64,000 nt of DNA from Chitinophaga polysaccharea (GTDB taxonomy: Bacteria > Bacteroidota > Bacteroidia > Chitinophagales > Chitinophagaceae). How positions within the stretch are numbered: position 1 is the first letter of the stretch; each line of letters opens with the position of its first letter. The notes beneath the pieces are model-generated. The model made no database searches and was not told the origin of the DNA. It saw only the letters and a program-made list of their open reading frames with translations. Below are positions 17,401 to 25,900 of the stretch, piece after piece. Made by a program: the position numbers and the translations under genes. The stretch covers positions 434,001 through 498,000 of the forward strand of contig NZ_VIWO01000004.1 in NCBI RefSeq assembly GCF_007829335.1, written 5' to 3'.

Positions 17401-19895
17401 GTAAGGAACTGCGTGACCAGTTGCAGGTTCTGTCGCAGCAGCAGGGCGCCACGCTGTTTATGACTTTGCTGACGGCATTCAAAGTATTGCTGTACCGTTA
17501 TAGCGGCCAGGATGATATTTGTGTAGGCACTTCCATTGCCGGCAGAACGCAGCAGGAAACAGAAGGGCTGATAGGGTTCTTTGTAAATACCCTGGCCCTG
17601 CGCAGTGACCTTAGCGGGGACCCTACTTTTATTACGCTGTTACAACAGGTGAAGGAAACTACCCTGGACGCCTACGACCACCAGGATGCACCTTTTGAAA
17701 AAATAGTGGAACTGGTGGAGAAAGAGCGGGATATGAGCAGAACAGCTTTATTCCAGGTGATGTTTGAACTGTTTAATATGCCCGATGCACCTGACCTGAA
17801 GCTGGGTGAGCTGCATATTACGCAGGAAGAAATTCCGCATACCGTTACCTTGTTTGATCTCAGCTGCTGCCTGCAGGAAGATGCCGACGGACTAAGCGGC
17901 TATATAGAATACTGTGTGGACCTGTTTACGGAAGAAAGTATTCAGCGCCTGGTGAAACACTATGAGCAGCTGCTGCAATTCATCGTGCAACTGCCGGCCG
18001 CGCATATCGGCTCCCTGCCTATGTTACGGTCCGAAGAAGAGCAGCAGATACTGGTTGATTTTAATAACACCGCTGTGGCATTTCCACAGGACAAAACATT
18101 TATTGACCTGTTTGTATTCCAGGCCGCCATTACGCCCGCCGCACCGGCTATTATCGCAGGTGATACGGTGGTGAGTTACAAAGCGCTGGATGAGCGCTCC
18201 AACCAGCTGGCGCACTACCTGCGAGGGGCCGGCGTTACCGGAAATTCAATGGTGCCGGTTTGCCTGGAACGGTCCGCAGATATGATCATCGCTATACTGG
18301 GTATTCTTAAAGCCGGCGCTGCTTATGTACCGGTCGACCCGGAATACCCTGTGGCAAGAATTGCTTTTATACTGGAAGATTGCAATGCCCATCTCGTTAT
18401 AAGCACTCACTACGCAGCAGAAAAATTAAATGATATCACCGGGCTAAATACCTTCCTCATAGACGGAGACGCGGCTACGCTGGATATACAACCGGTGACG
18501 CCATTATTTACGGCGCCGTCACCTAACGACCTGGCCTATATTATTTATACCTCCGGTTCTACCGGCAGGCCCAAAGGCGTAATGATAGAACATGCCGGCA
18601 TGCTGAATCACTTATTTGCCAAGGTAAATGATCTGAAAATGGATGCCACTACCGTTATGGCATATACGGCATCTTATACCTTTGATATATCTGTGTGGCA
18701 GATGTTTGCGCCTTTACTGAGTGGTGGGCGTACGGTAATATACACGGAAACCCAGATCCATCGTCCGGCAGCCTTGCTGCGTAGCATCAGCAGCGACGGT
18801 ATTACAGTGCTGGAACTGGTGCCCTCTTACCTGGCTGCAGTACTGATGGAAGACAGCCAGGTGCCGCTTGAAAGCCTGCAGTACCTGCTGGTAACCGGTG
18901 AGCCGGTAGGCCAGGTGTTGTTATCGAAATGGTTCCAGCATCCACTTTACGGTAGCATCCCGGTGGTAAATGCATACGGCCCTACAGAGGCCTCTGATGA
19001 TATTACCCATCATTTCATGTACGCTGCGCCTGCACGCAATAATGTGCCATTAGGTAAGCCCATACAAAATCTCCGCATTTATATACTGGATACCGCCCGG
19101 CAATTATGCCCTGTGGGCGTTGCCGGCGAAATATGTGTTTCCGGCATAGGCGTATCCAGGGGATACCTGAATGACCCGGAGAAAACAGCCGCCAAATTCA
19201 TTAAAGATCCCTTCTATGCCGATGGTGCCATACGCATGTATTGTACCGGTGACCTCGGACGCTGGTTGCCCGATGGCAGTATTGAAATGCTGGGCCGCAT
19301 AGATGAACAGGTGAAGATCCGCGGATATAGAATTGAACTGGGAGAAATTGAAAATGTATTGCAACAGTTCCCTGGTGTGAAGTCGGCCGTGGTGGTGGCC
19401 AAAGGAGAGGATGGCAACAGGCGCCTGACAGGTTACCTCGTAACCCGCGATGGTTACAGCCGCGATGCACTGATGGCCTATTTAAAGGAAAGGTTGCCGG
19501 AATACATGGTTCCCGAGCAGCTCATCACCCTGGATCAGCTTCCGCTCACTGCCAACGGCAAAGTAGATAAAAAAGCGTTGCCGGAAGCCGATAACCAGGT
19601 ATCGTTCACCCAGTATGAAGCGCCGGGCAATGACATAGAACAGGCGTTGGAAGATATCTGTAAAAAATTACTGGAAACAGACCGGATCGGGATCAACGAC
19701 AATCTTTTTGTACTCGGGATGCACTCCCTGCTGGTCATGCGTTTGTCGGCTGCCCTGCAGGAGAAATTCGGATTGCATATAGCTGTGAGGACATTCTTCA
19801 AACTGACCACCATCAAAGCGCTGGCCGCCTACATAAAAATTAGCCAGGCAGCGGTGCTGGAAACGTCGGAAGGATTACAGGAAATGAGGTTATAA
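5472..19895 (+). CDS. Hybrid FAAL-PKS-aminotransferase-NRPS, loading part plus amino acid modules 1 and 2
   Basis: A 4807-residue starter synthase. Domains in order: fatty acyl-AMP ligase (1-560, SSGSTGNPKG); ACP (Ser630 in GLTS); KS (about 690-1115, Cys862 in DTACSSS, His in ETHGTGT and SNIGHLEAA); AT (about 1215-1530, Ser1311 in GHSAGEY, HAFH as in malonyl-type ATs); ACP (Ser1640 in GADS); Ala/Pro-rich linker (about 1690-1790); PLP aminotransferase (about 1810-2240, Lys2093, FDEMITGFR); C1 (from 2290); A1 with an N-methyltransferase inserted (LEIGCGTG at about 3273); T1 (GGHS about 3697); C2 (from 3757, HHIASDGWS); A2; T2 (GMHS about 4750). No KR, DH or ER is present, so the beta-ketone is free for transamination, as in mycosubtilin MycA. 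My reading of the A codes is DAIWMGGTF (Val/Ile type) and DIWELTADD (cationic type, possibly Dap). C1 has HHIVFDD instead of HHxxxDG. The next synthase starts 39 bases on. Substrate calls are inferences. Confidence 0.93.
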   Translation: MKNELSLKTLSELLINQKDQRNVGVSFIVAATRTIFLSYHQLYHDALSLLGYLQHKGLKPGDELVLQVEDGQRFIQYFWACVLGGIIPVPVSITHYSENARKLYKIRAYLKNPYLITTPAHYEKLCKQDYSDGAADKTFYDQVLFLDEDKDGLPAGIMANVTPDDIAFLQFSSGSTGNPKGVEIRHRNLIANTFPTLDAYQCTKDDIFLSWMPLTHDLGLIGFHLNPLAAGVQQYIMPTDLFIRHPLLWLQKASDYRITITCSPNFGYKYYLNHFEEEKGVKLDLSTVRIILNGAEPISASLARVFNDRMAKYNLDPMAMRAVYGLAEATLEVTFPRAHVPFKSVFVKRESLTIGKSITGKSLQEKPGADTLEVVAVGTLIDGLELRITNEKGTTLKPGHAGIIWVKGECVASRYYNNETASKNTFKDGWLNTGDTGFVLDDVLYIMGRVKDIIFVNGGNVYPHDIEHTLETLDEIDTGKVVACGIPDEVSGSESIVVFVVHKTSAEKFLPMITLVKRTVASRLGLDVKQVIPVRKIFKTTSGKVRRHLFVEEYIKGAYNEAIAEVAAAEQAATPDERVMPAAAATATITNAHTLSLVKEWLEAWLKRQLHITPAELLAQRTFAEYGLTSILSVQLAADLEIFLQTPVENTVVYNYPTVQSLATHFAGMTLSPQEKKNAPSEADLGGDQLAVIGIGCRFPGNVNSPEAMWDLLKSAQDAVGVVPGNRWDITEYFDQQEDAPGKMYTRHGGFIEQVDQFDPLFFGISPREAAAMDPQQRLLLEVCWEALEHAGMAPSSLRGTDSGIFVGMSTDDYQQVIRDNSDVTYYEDVFTGLGIERSIAAGRIAYLLDFHGPALQLDTACSSSLLSVYQAAQSLLRKECSLALAGGVNLMLSPDTTVKLCRMKALSPTGQCKTFDDSADGYVRGEGAGVVVLKRLEDALAAGDNILAIIKGGAVNHDGQSNGLTAPNGIAQQQLIEKALKNAAVEADSIQYVETHGTGTRLGDPVEVLALNAVYGRFRNTEQPLLLGALKSNIGHLEAAAGIAGFIKTVLSLQHRQIPASLHFNTPNRFIPWKDMPVKVADILTPWPSAASPRRAAVSAFGLSGTNVHLVLEEAPVVAVPEEKQLPAYPLLLSAKTPAALQAMVSRYISFLRESEASIGAIARSMALSRDAYACRLAWQATSKEEAARQLQEYVDGRGQHSVYVGDSLAAPGKIAWLFTGQGAQYWNMGRELYDTNGVFRRVLDDCDVFLKKSWPFSLTDLLYRKPKEEANTLLRQTVFTQPALFAIECALAEVWRSWGIVPDIVMGHSAGEYAAAYAAGVFSLYDGLALITARAALMNAVKEEGSMAVVFADAVKVAAAIQPYGNDLSVAAINGPELTVISGKKEAVQAITHSLKQAGVGSREMQVSHAFHSSLMEPVLKPFYKIATGVHYHLPVIPLVSNVTGAVAGKEITDAAYWGKHILAPVLFSQGIQTIKAAGEYTLMELGPQPSLLSMAQLTLQYDEDRLLPVMREGRSSWTTMLNALMALHVKGVAVNWPVFHTAGAFHKVVLPAYPFQRQRYWIEKNTRRQQESLPALKEVNIPSTPNNTHMSHNNHLLPNSAGYIAGYLAENLSRLLKMSSPEELNIHTPFLSQGADSLIMASLVRKIENEYGLSFSMRLIFEELTSIQLMAEYIAEHATVFVTTGNAPVAVAPVQEAVTVAAPLPSPAPSPAITPQAPAPGVYHVIQDTFQLMQQQLNVIAQQFQWMSQGMQPVISHSNGHAANGHPIAPSPAVNVGSTAPPAAPATNTPKKGVSIFPKIETKPGQKYSPEQQAYLDTFIEKYTTKTKTSKALTEKYRPVLADNRVSAGFRFATKEMVYPIVAASSQGSKMTDVDGNEYVDLTMGFGVNLLGHRPEIVTAAIHKQLEKGYQLGPQTYLAGEVATRIAALTGMERVSFHNSGTEAVMSAMRLARTTTGKKKIAIFLGSYHGYFDGTLAMVEDIEHDHNGIPIAPGVIPNMVADVLVFDYLNPNVVEQIRAHAHELAAVLVEPVQSRRPGYQPKALLQELRAMTEQEKIILIFDEMITGFRIHPGGVQAHFGIRADMATYGKIAGGGMPIGIIAGKDWCMQAFDGGLWNYKDDSYPKAETTFLAGTFCKHPLSMVASLAVLGELERQGPALQEKLNARTSRLISNITRLFDENQVPIKVNNFGSLFYFSISGNMDLFFYHLLEKGVYIWEGKTCFLSAAHTDEDVDFIEKCFRDSITELQQAGFLPKLTPVKKNAAPVADALLNVLPTVIEKQDRPARIPLSFSQERLWFIDQLEGSVQYNLPAIVRLKGGLNKNALAYALQSIVDRHEILRTNIDQEEGHAYQWVQEVVNWQMVEVEDPLYQHNAAALQTYIAGLVNTPFNLSDDHMMRAHLIRVADNENVLVLTIHHIVFDDSSAHIFFQELIEIYNAHLGGRKPVLPSLKIQYADYAIWQRRFLQGPLVTQKLAYWKKKLDGVTLLQLPTDFERPVVKSTRGAVITMHLDKELSAQVKQLGRQQGVTLFTTLLTALKVLMYRYSGQEDICIGCATAGRAQIELEPLLGFFVNTLALRSNLSGSPSFAAALKEVQNTLFDAHDNQEVPFEKVVKEVMGERDIRKNPLFQVMFTLQNIPLMSELRLGEATITPEPVIRSTSLFDIFWTVEERPEGIALEVEYCIDLFQEVTIERMMHHYMALLQAAVQNPATAIGKLNMLSEAETRQLLVTFNDTATPYPVNKTITALFEEQVIQSPDAIALSFGEQQLTYRELDEQSNRVAHYLRKQGVKEGVMVPLCMDRSIHLIVSILAILKAGGAYVPVDPAYPKDRIAYMLQDTASKLVVTTTDQQALLAVEAEHATLIFVDNILDVLATMPAHPLAVKTDPDSLAYVIYTSGSTGRPKGAMVIHRNVTSLARGGNFVELSAADTLLSTGSPSFDATTIEYWGMLLNGGQLVLCPEKKLLDNQLLKQEIRYRGVTKMWFTASWFNQLVDDDITIFEGLTAVMAGGEKLSEEHIRKFRAAYPATQIINGYGPTENTTFSLTWNIAAVVPGKSIPIGRPLGNRTAYVLDSAMQLLPVGTPGELYVGGDGVSRGYLNQPELTAEKFVADPFTDLRGARLYRTGDRARWLPDGTVEYLGRMDDQIKMRGYRIEPGEIERALNNLDEVAASCVVVKDQTGAEKRLVSYYVPDQQAVLQTEQALYLQQVATWKELYETAYSKAEEVKDLDEEFNITGWNDSFTGEALPAQNMRSWLEDITSVVLATNPRNVLEIGCGTGLIYFQLAGHIEKYIGTDFSQVSTNQLQQHINKGLRRYPETTLQICAAHEVTLEEGVTIDTVILNSIVQYFPGAQYMSDVLANAISLLKGKGHIVIGDVRDLRLLPSFKRRLQLDKLQSKTSLREFEWNVDQEVWKEEELCFSPAWFFQLQSLYPEITHVDIQWKQGDYLNELTLYRYTVVLHIDMEKPVLQPQWQSWDDIADKNSILSHLAAGHARIALHRVPNPRLWKERLLEQALTDRNINQVGDLADYILTPDHDTKVVNEILAAAKAAGYHSRFLLNEDPFKINLLLEQTPFKGFVEPAYSKAAGYTEGVKTNIPLFPDICEVLEKDIRAQLQQRLPEYMVPSAFVALQLLPLTSNGKVDRRFLTEWEFIQRKRLLNYQAPVTATEQQLADIWQRLLGMERVGTQDNFFELGGHSLLATRAVSAIRKEMEAELTVKDFFLHPTIASLATYLQLQHKGLLLPALFAAERPAQIPLSFSQERLWFIDQLEGSVSYHMPVVLRLKGLLDNASLGYAIGQIVQRHESLRTIIKQEQGRPYQQILDKDQWQLTTVTFTEDAAALQEYITSLVYKPFDLDSDFMLRAHLLQVSAEEHVLVLVMHHIASDGWSVSILINELIALYRAHSTGSATHLPAPDIQYADYAIWQRSHLEGAALKKRLVYWQDKLSGVEVLHLPTDYSRPPVQSTRGAISRFRLGKELRDQLQVLSQQQGATLFMTLLTAFKVLLYRYSGQDDICVGTSIAGRTQQETEGLIGFFVNTLALRSDLSGDPTFITLLQQVKETTLDAYDHQDAPFEKIVELVEKERDMSRTALFQVMFELFNMPDAPDLKLGELHITQEEIPHTVTLFDLSCCLQEDADGLSGYIEYCVDLFTEESIQRLVKHYEQLLQFIVQLPAAHIGSLPMLRSEEEQQILVDFNNTAVAFPQDKTFIDLFVFQAAITPAAPAIIAGDTVVSYKALDERSNQLAHYLRGAGVTGNSMVPVCLERSADMIIAILGILKAGAAYVPVDPEYPVARIAFILEDCNAHLVISTHYAAEKLNDITGLNTFLIDGDAATLDIQPVTPLFTAPSPNDLAYIIYTSGSTGRPKGVMIEHAGMLNHLFAKVNDLKMDATTVMAYTASYTFDISVWQMFAPLLSGGRTVIYTETQIHRPAALLRSISSDGITVLELVPSYLAAVLMEDSQVPLESLQYLLVTGEPVGQVLLSKWFQHPLYGSIPVVNAYGPTEASDDITHHFMYAAPARNNVPLGKPIQNLRIYILDTARQLCPVGVAGEICVSGIGVSRGYLNDPEKTAAKFIKDPFYADGAIRMYCTGDLGRWLPDGSIEMLGRIDEQVKIRGYRIELGEIENVLQQFPGVKSAVVVAKGEDGNRRLTGYLVTRDGYSRDALMAYLKERLPEYMVPEQLITLDQLPLTANGKVDKKALPEADNQVSFTQYEAPGNDIEQALEDICKKLLETDRIGINDNLFVLGMHSLLVMRLSAALQEKFGLHIAVRTFFKLTTIKALAAYIKISQAAVLETSEGLQEMRL
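14150..14620 (+). repeat. A-domain core (Val/Ile-type code), copy 1 of duplicated bimodule
   Basis: The A-domain core of module 1 (from IYTSGSTGRPKG to GYGPTENTTF) is almost the same protein as the core at about 22000-22470 in the second synthase, including every pocket residue I can read (DAIWMGGTF). At DNA level the copies differ at many third codon positions, so the duplication is old and the protein is held by selection, not freshly copied. Confidence 0.75.
15160..16280 (+). repeat. N-methyltransferase insert, copy 1 (second copy near 29600-30730)
   Basis: The insertion inside A1 of the first synthase begins near EEFNITGWNDSFTG and includes the SAM-binding motif LEIGCGTGLIYF. The same insertion with LEIGSGTGLIYY is in the first A domain of the third synthase. 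The two inserts align along their full length, including DVRDLRLLP and the C-terminal part that rejoins the A domain at LPEYMVP. They are of the NRPS N-methyltransferase type, placed between A8 and A10. Confidence 0.8.
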
Positions 19896-19934
19896 AACGG
19901 CTTTTTTTCTTTCATCAATTTAACTTATCAACAC

Positions 19935-22900
19935 ATGCCAGGTTTTAATTTGTCGGAGGTAGTCCTGATATTGGAACAAGCGCAGGATCTGGGAATAAGC
20001 CTCTCCCTGGATGGAGAAGAGCTGTTACTGAAAACGGATCAGCAAAAACAATTTCCGCCCTCTTTTCTGCAAACCCTGAAAGAAAATAAAGCACAGCTGG
20101 TGGCTTACTTTAAAGCGTCGGCAGAAGCCACCGCCATTACCTCTGTTACGGAAAAGATCCGGGCAACGGAACGGCGTGCAGGCGCACGTATACCGCTTTC
20201 GTTTAGCCAGGAACGTTTGTGGTTTATTGATGCCATGCAGGGCTCTGTGCAGTACCATGTACCTGCTATATTGCGATTAACAGGCATGCTCAATATTGCC
20301 GCCCTGGAACATGCGCTGCGCAACATTATACAACGACATGAAATATTGCGGACGGTGATTAAGGCAGACCAGGACGGCACCTGGCAGGAAGTGGCTACCA
20401 GCGATAACTGGAAGATGGAAAGGATCAACGGTGCAACTGATGAAGATGATGCCGCTTTACGGGCACATATAGCCACATTGATCAACAAGCCATTTGACCT
20501 GGCGTGGGACTATATGTTGCGGGCCCAGCTGATCACCCTCTCCAAGAAGGAATACATACTGGTGCTGACAATGCACCATATCGCCGCTGATGGTTGGTCT
20601 TCCGCTATCCTGATCCAGGAGCTGATGGAAGGCTACCGCGCCTTCACAGAAAAGCGCGACCCGGTTTATACTCCGCTGGATATACAATATGCCGACTACG
20701 CTGTATGGCAGCGTAACTACCTGGCTGGCGACGTGATAGAACAGAAGATCGCTCACTGGAAGAATAAGCTCACCGGCGTGGCGGTGGCTGAAATGCCGGC
20801 CGACTTTGAACGTCCGGCTACCAGCAGCAATAAGGGCGCCTTTTTGGTATTCAACATCGATAACACATTGGCTGCCTCACTGCGGCAGCTCGCACAACAG
20901 GAAGGAGCAACGCTATATATGGTGCTGTTAACGGCGTTTAAAGTATTGTTGCATCGCTACAGCGGACAAGATGACATCTGCGTAGGTGGTGCCGTAGCCG
21001 GAAGGATGCGCACAGAACTGGAGCCGCTCATCGGCTTTTTTGTCAATACCCTGGCATTGCGCACCGACCTGGGTGGGCACCCTTCTTTTTTATCCTTATT
21101 ACAACGTGTTAAAAATACTTTGCTGGATGCATACGAATATGAAGACGCACCCTTTGAAAAAGTAGTGGAAGCTGTGGTGAAAGAACGGGATATGAACAGG
21201 AATCCGTTGTTTCAATCCATATTTGTATTGCAAAATGTACCGGCTATACCAGCGCTACGTATAGACGAGGTGGTTATTACCGAAGAACCGATGATCCGCA
21301 ACGCCAGCCTGTTTGATCTTACCTGGATTGCTGAAGAACGTCCGGAAGGAATCAGCATCTACCTGGAATATAGTACGGATCTGTTTCTTGAGAGCACCAT
21401 CCGGCAAATGTTTTCGCATTATGAAACCTTGCTGGCGTCCATCGTCAAAAATCCTGCGCAGGCTATAGGCACCCTGGACATGTTGAACAGCAGCGAAAAA
21501 GAGCAGTTAATCGGCACTTTCAATGCCACCGCATTCCCTTATCCGGCCGATAAAACGATTATGGCATTGTTCGATGAACAGGTAGCGCTGACACCGGATG
21601 CCCCGGCCCTCGCCTTTGGCAACGCGCAACTCACTTACCGGCAGCTGCAGGAGCAGTCAGACAAACTAGCCTGGTACCTGCGAAGCAAAGGCGTAAAAGA
21701 GGAAACGATGGTGCCCATCTGTATGGAACGTTCCGTACAGCTGATAGTCGGCATACTGGCCATATTAAAAGCTGGCGGCGCATATGTACCCATCGATCCG
21801 GCCTATCCCAGCGATCGTATCCGGTACATGCTGGAGGATACCCGGTCGGCCCTGATACTGACCAATAGCGCGCAATTGGCGTTGCTGCGTAAAGAAGTAC
21901 CCGATATGGAAATGTTGTGCGTAGATGAAATGATGGAGTTGCTCGCCGCTACGCCCATACCGGTATTGGTGACATCCGCCAACCCAGGGTCGCTTGCCTA
22001 CATTATTTATACTTCCGGTTCCACCGGCCAACCCAAAGGCGCGATGGTCACCCATCGTAATGTTACCAGCCTGGCAAGGGGAGGCAACTTCCTGGAATTT
22101 AATGCGGCAGATGTGTTATTATCTACCGGTTCTCCTTCTTTCGATGCTACTACCATTGAATATTGGGGCATGCTGCTGAATGGAGGACAACTGGTACTAT
22201 GCCCCGAGCAGCAATTGCTGGACAACCAATTGTTGAAGCAGGAGATCCGCCGGTGGGGTGTAACCAAGATGTGGTTTACCGCCAGCTGGTTTAACCAGCT
22301 GGTAGATGATGATATCGCCCTGTTTGAAGGATTGAATGCGCTGATGGTAGGAGGAGAGAAATTATCGGAAGAACATATACAACGATTCCAGGCGGCGCAT
22401 CCTGCCACGGCCGTTATTAACGGTTATGGCCCTACGGAAAATACTACCTTCTCGCTCACCTGGAATATAAAGGCCGTCGTACCTGGCAGGAGCATTCCTA
22501 TCGGGCGGCCCCTGGGCAACCGCACGGCTTACATTCTCGGTGCCGAAGGGCAATTGTTGCCGGCAGGCGTGCCCGGAGAGCTCTATGTGGGCGGTGCCGG
22601 CGTATCCCGCGGGTACCTGAATCAACCGGCACTGACTGCGCAAAAATTTGTAGCCGATCCTTTCAGCCACATGCCCGATGCCAGGCTATATCGCACCGGC
22701 GACCTGGCACGATGGCTGCCAGATGGTACAGTGGCCTACCTGGGCCGGATTGATGACCAGGTGAAAATACATGGTCACCGTATTGAACCCGGCGAAATCG
22801 AAAGCATACTGCTGCAACATCCCGATATAAAACAGGCGGTGGTATTAATGCAGGTAAACGCTACCGGTGATAAATACCTGGTGGCATACCTGGTGCCGCA

Positions 22901-25900
22901 AGGCGATGTCGATAAAGCTGCCGTGACCGATTACCTGAAAAGCAGGCTGCCGGCATATATGATACCGGCACAGCTGGTATCGCTGGAAAAAATTCCGCTC
23001 ACATCCAATGGTAAAGCCGACCGTAAAGCGCTGCGGGCACTGGAAGGCGATAGCCTGGAAACAGCGGTGTATGTGGCTCCCGCCAATGAAACAGAACAAC
23101 AATTGTTAAGTATATGGGAAAGATTTTTACAGAGAAAGGAAATCAGCACCCACGCTAATTTCTTTGAACTGGGAGGTCATTCTTTATTGGCATCGCGGGT
23201 GGTGACAGCCATCCGCAGTGCCCTGCAGATAGAATTAAGCGTTACCCGTTTCTTCCAGTATCCTACTATCGCCGGCATGGCGGCGTACCTGGCTGGTAAA
23301 GATAAAACCGCCGGCTTACCCGCGATTACTGCCGGCAAACGACCCTCACGGGTTCCACTGGCGTTTAGCCAGGAGCGTTTATGGTTCATAGACCAGATGA
23401 ATGGCACCGTGGCCTATCATGTACCACTGGCCATCCGGCTAAAGGGAGCGCTGGATGAAGGCGGTTTATCTCATGCGCTGCACACTATAGTAAACAGGCA
23501 TGAAGCGCTGCGCACCGTAATACGGCAGGAACATGGTGTGCCTTACCAGGAAGTGCTGGCGGCAGATAACTGGCAGCTTATGCTGATCCATGACAAAAAG
23601 TACAGCACGCCGGAACAACTGCAAGCTCATTTGATCGACCTGGTAAATGCACCCTTTGACCTGGCTAAAGATTATATGTTACGGGCTGATCTAATCCGCT
23701 TGTCGGCAGATGAACATATACTGCTGATCACCTTGCATCATATTTCTTCCGATGGCTGGTCCGTTACGGTACTGGTAAATGACATGGCTGAATTATATAA
23801 TGCTTATATCGAAAAACGGCCTGCCGTACTTGAACCGCTTCATCTTCAGTTTGCAGATTATGCGGTTTGGCAACGCAGCATTGCCGATAGTGAACGGCTG
23901 CGTAAGCAGTTGTCCTACTGGGAGCAGCAACTGCAAGGCGTGGAAGTATTGCAGCTTCCGGCCGATTTCTCCAGGCCGGCGATTCAAAGCACGAGGGGCG
24001 CGGTGCAGCGGTTTACCCTGGATCAGGCCTTGTCACAACAACTGCAGCAGTTTTCCCTGCAACACGATGTTACGCTCTTCATGACTTTACTGGCGGCATT
24101 TAAAGTATTGCTTTACCGTTACAGTGGACAGGAAGACATTTGCGTGGGATCTTCCATTGCGGGCAGAACACAGGAAGAAGTAGCTGGCATAATTGGTTTC
24201 TTTGTCAACACCCTGGCGCTGCGCAGCGATCTGAGTCAACATCCTTCTTTCCTTACGTTGTTACAACAGGTGAAGCAAACCACCCTGGCCGCATACGATC
24301 ACCAGGAGGTGCCTTTTGAAAAAGTAGTAGAAGCGGTGAATGCAGAGCGCGACTTGAGCAGAACGCCACTGTTCCAGGTGTTGTTTGAATTACAGAATAC
24401 GCCGGCAGTGGAGCAGCTGCAATTGGGCGCGTTGACGGCCACCCAGGAAGACGTAAAGTACAACACCGCCCAGTTCGACCTGGTAGTTTCTATGGAGGAA
24501 GGGCCGGGAGGCCTTATGGGCTATGTGGAATATGTGACCGATGTTTTCACGGAGGCTACCATTACACAGCTGACAACGCATTTTACGCAGCTGCTTACCA
24601 CCGTTATCACGCAGCCGGATACACGAATTAACACGTTACCATTGCTGACCGATGCTGAGCAGCATCAGCAGCTGGTGACCTTTAACAATACAACCGTAGA
24701 TTTTCCTCATAATAGCACATTCGTTGACCAGTTCGGCCTGCAGGCGCAGCGTACGCCTGCGGCGCCCGCGCTGGTAATGGGTGACCAGGTACTTACTTAT
24801 GCTTCCCTGGAGGAGCGCTCCAATCAACTGGCGCATTATCTGCAGGAAGCGGGGATAGACGATACTTCGCTGGTACCTGTTTGTTTAGATCGCTCACCGG
24901 ACATGGTGATTGCAATACTGGCTATTATGAAAGCCGGCGGCGCTTATTTGCCCGTAGATCCAGGATACCCCGAAGAGCGGATGGCGTATATGCTGAATGA
25001 CAGTAAAGCCTCATGGGTTATCAGCAGCAGCGCCAGCAAACAAAAGCTGGAAAATGCCGGCCCGGTACGCATTATTTCCCTGGATGAGGAACAGGCAATC
25101 GTCAGCGGGTATCCCGTTACGGCTTTAACGGTGTTGCCGCTACCTTCGCAACTGGCTTATGTGATTTATACTTCCGGTTCTACCGGGCTGCCGAAAGGCG
25201 CTATGATAGAACATGCGGGTATGCTGAATCACCTGTTTGCCAAAGTAAATGACCTTAAGATGGACGCCGCTTCCATCGTGGCTTTCACCGCTGCCTTTAC
25301 TTTTGATATTTCCGTATGGCAGATGTTTGCCGCCTTGTTGTGCGGGGGGCATACGGTGATTTATCCCACAGATACCATCTTACAACCCATGGCGCTCATG
25401 CAGGCTGTGGAAGCGGATAAGATAACAATCCTGGAGGTAGTCCCTTCCTATCTTTCCGCGATTTTGGCCACGGTAAAAGGGGTATCTCTCCCAAAACTAC
25501 AATACCTGCTGGTAACCGGCGAAACAGTACCCCGGCAGCTGCTGGCAGAATGGTTCCAACATAAAAACTATCGCACCATTCCAGTGGTAAATGCCTATGG
25601 GCCTACGGAGGCGTCGGATGATATTACACATCATTTTATGTATGAAACGCCGGAGCATAGCAATGTGCCGCTGGGCAAGCCCATACAAAACCTGCATATA
25701 CATATACTGGACGCCTCCCGACAGCTGTGCCCCATCGGCGTTGCTGGGGAGATCTGTGTGTCCGGTATCGGCGTGGGCCGTGGTTACCTTAACAGGCCGG
25801 AATTAACGGCAGAAAAATTTGTGAAAGACCCGTTTAGTGAAAATGATACCGTGCGGATGTACCGCACGGGCGACCTGGGCAAATGGCTGCCGGATGGTAC

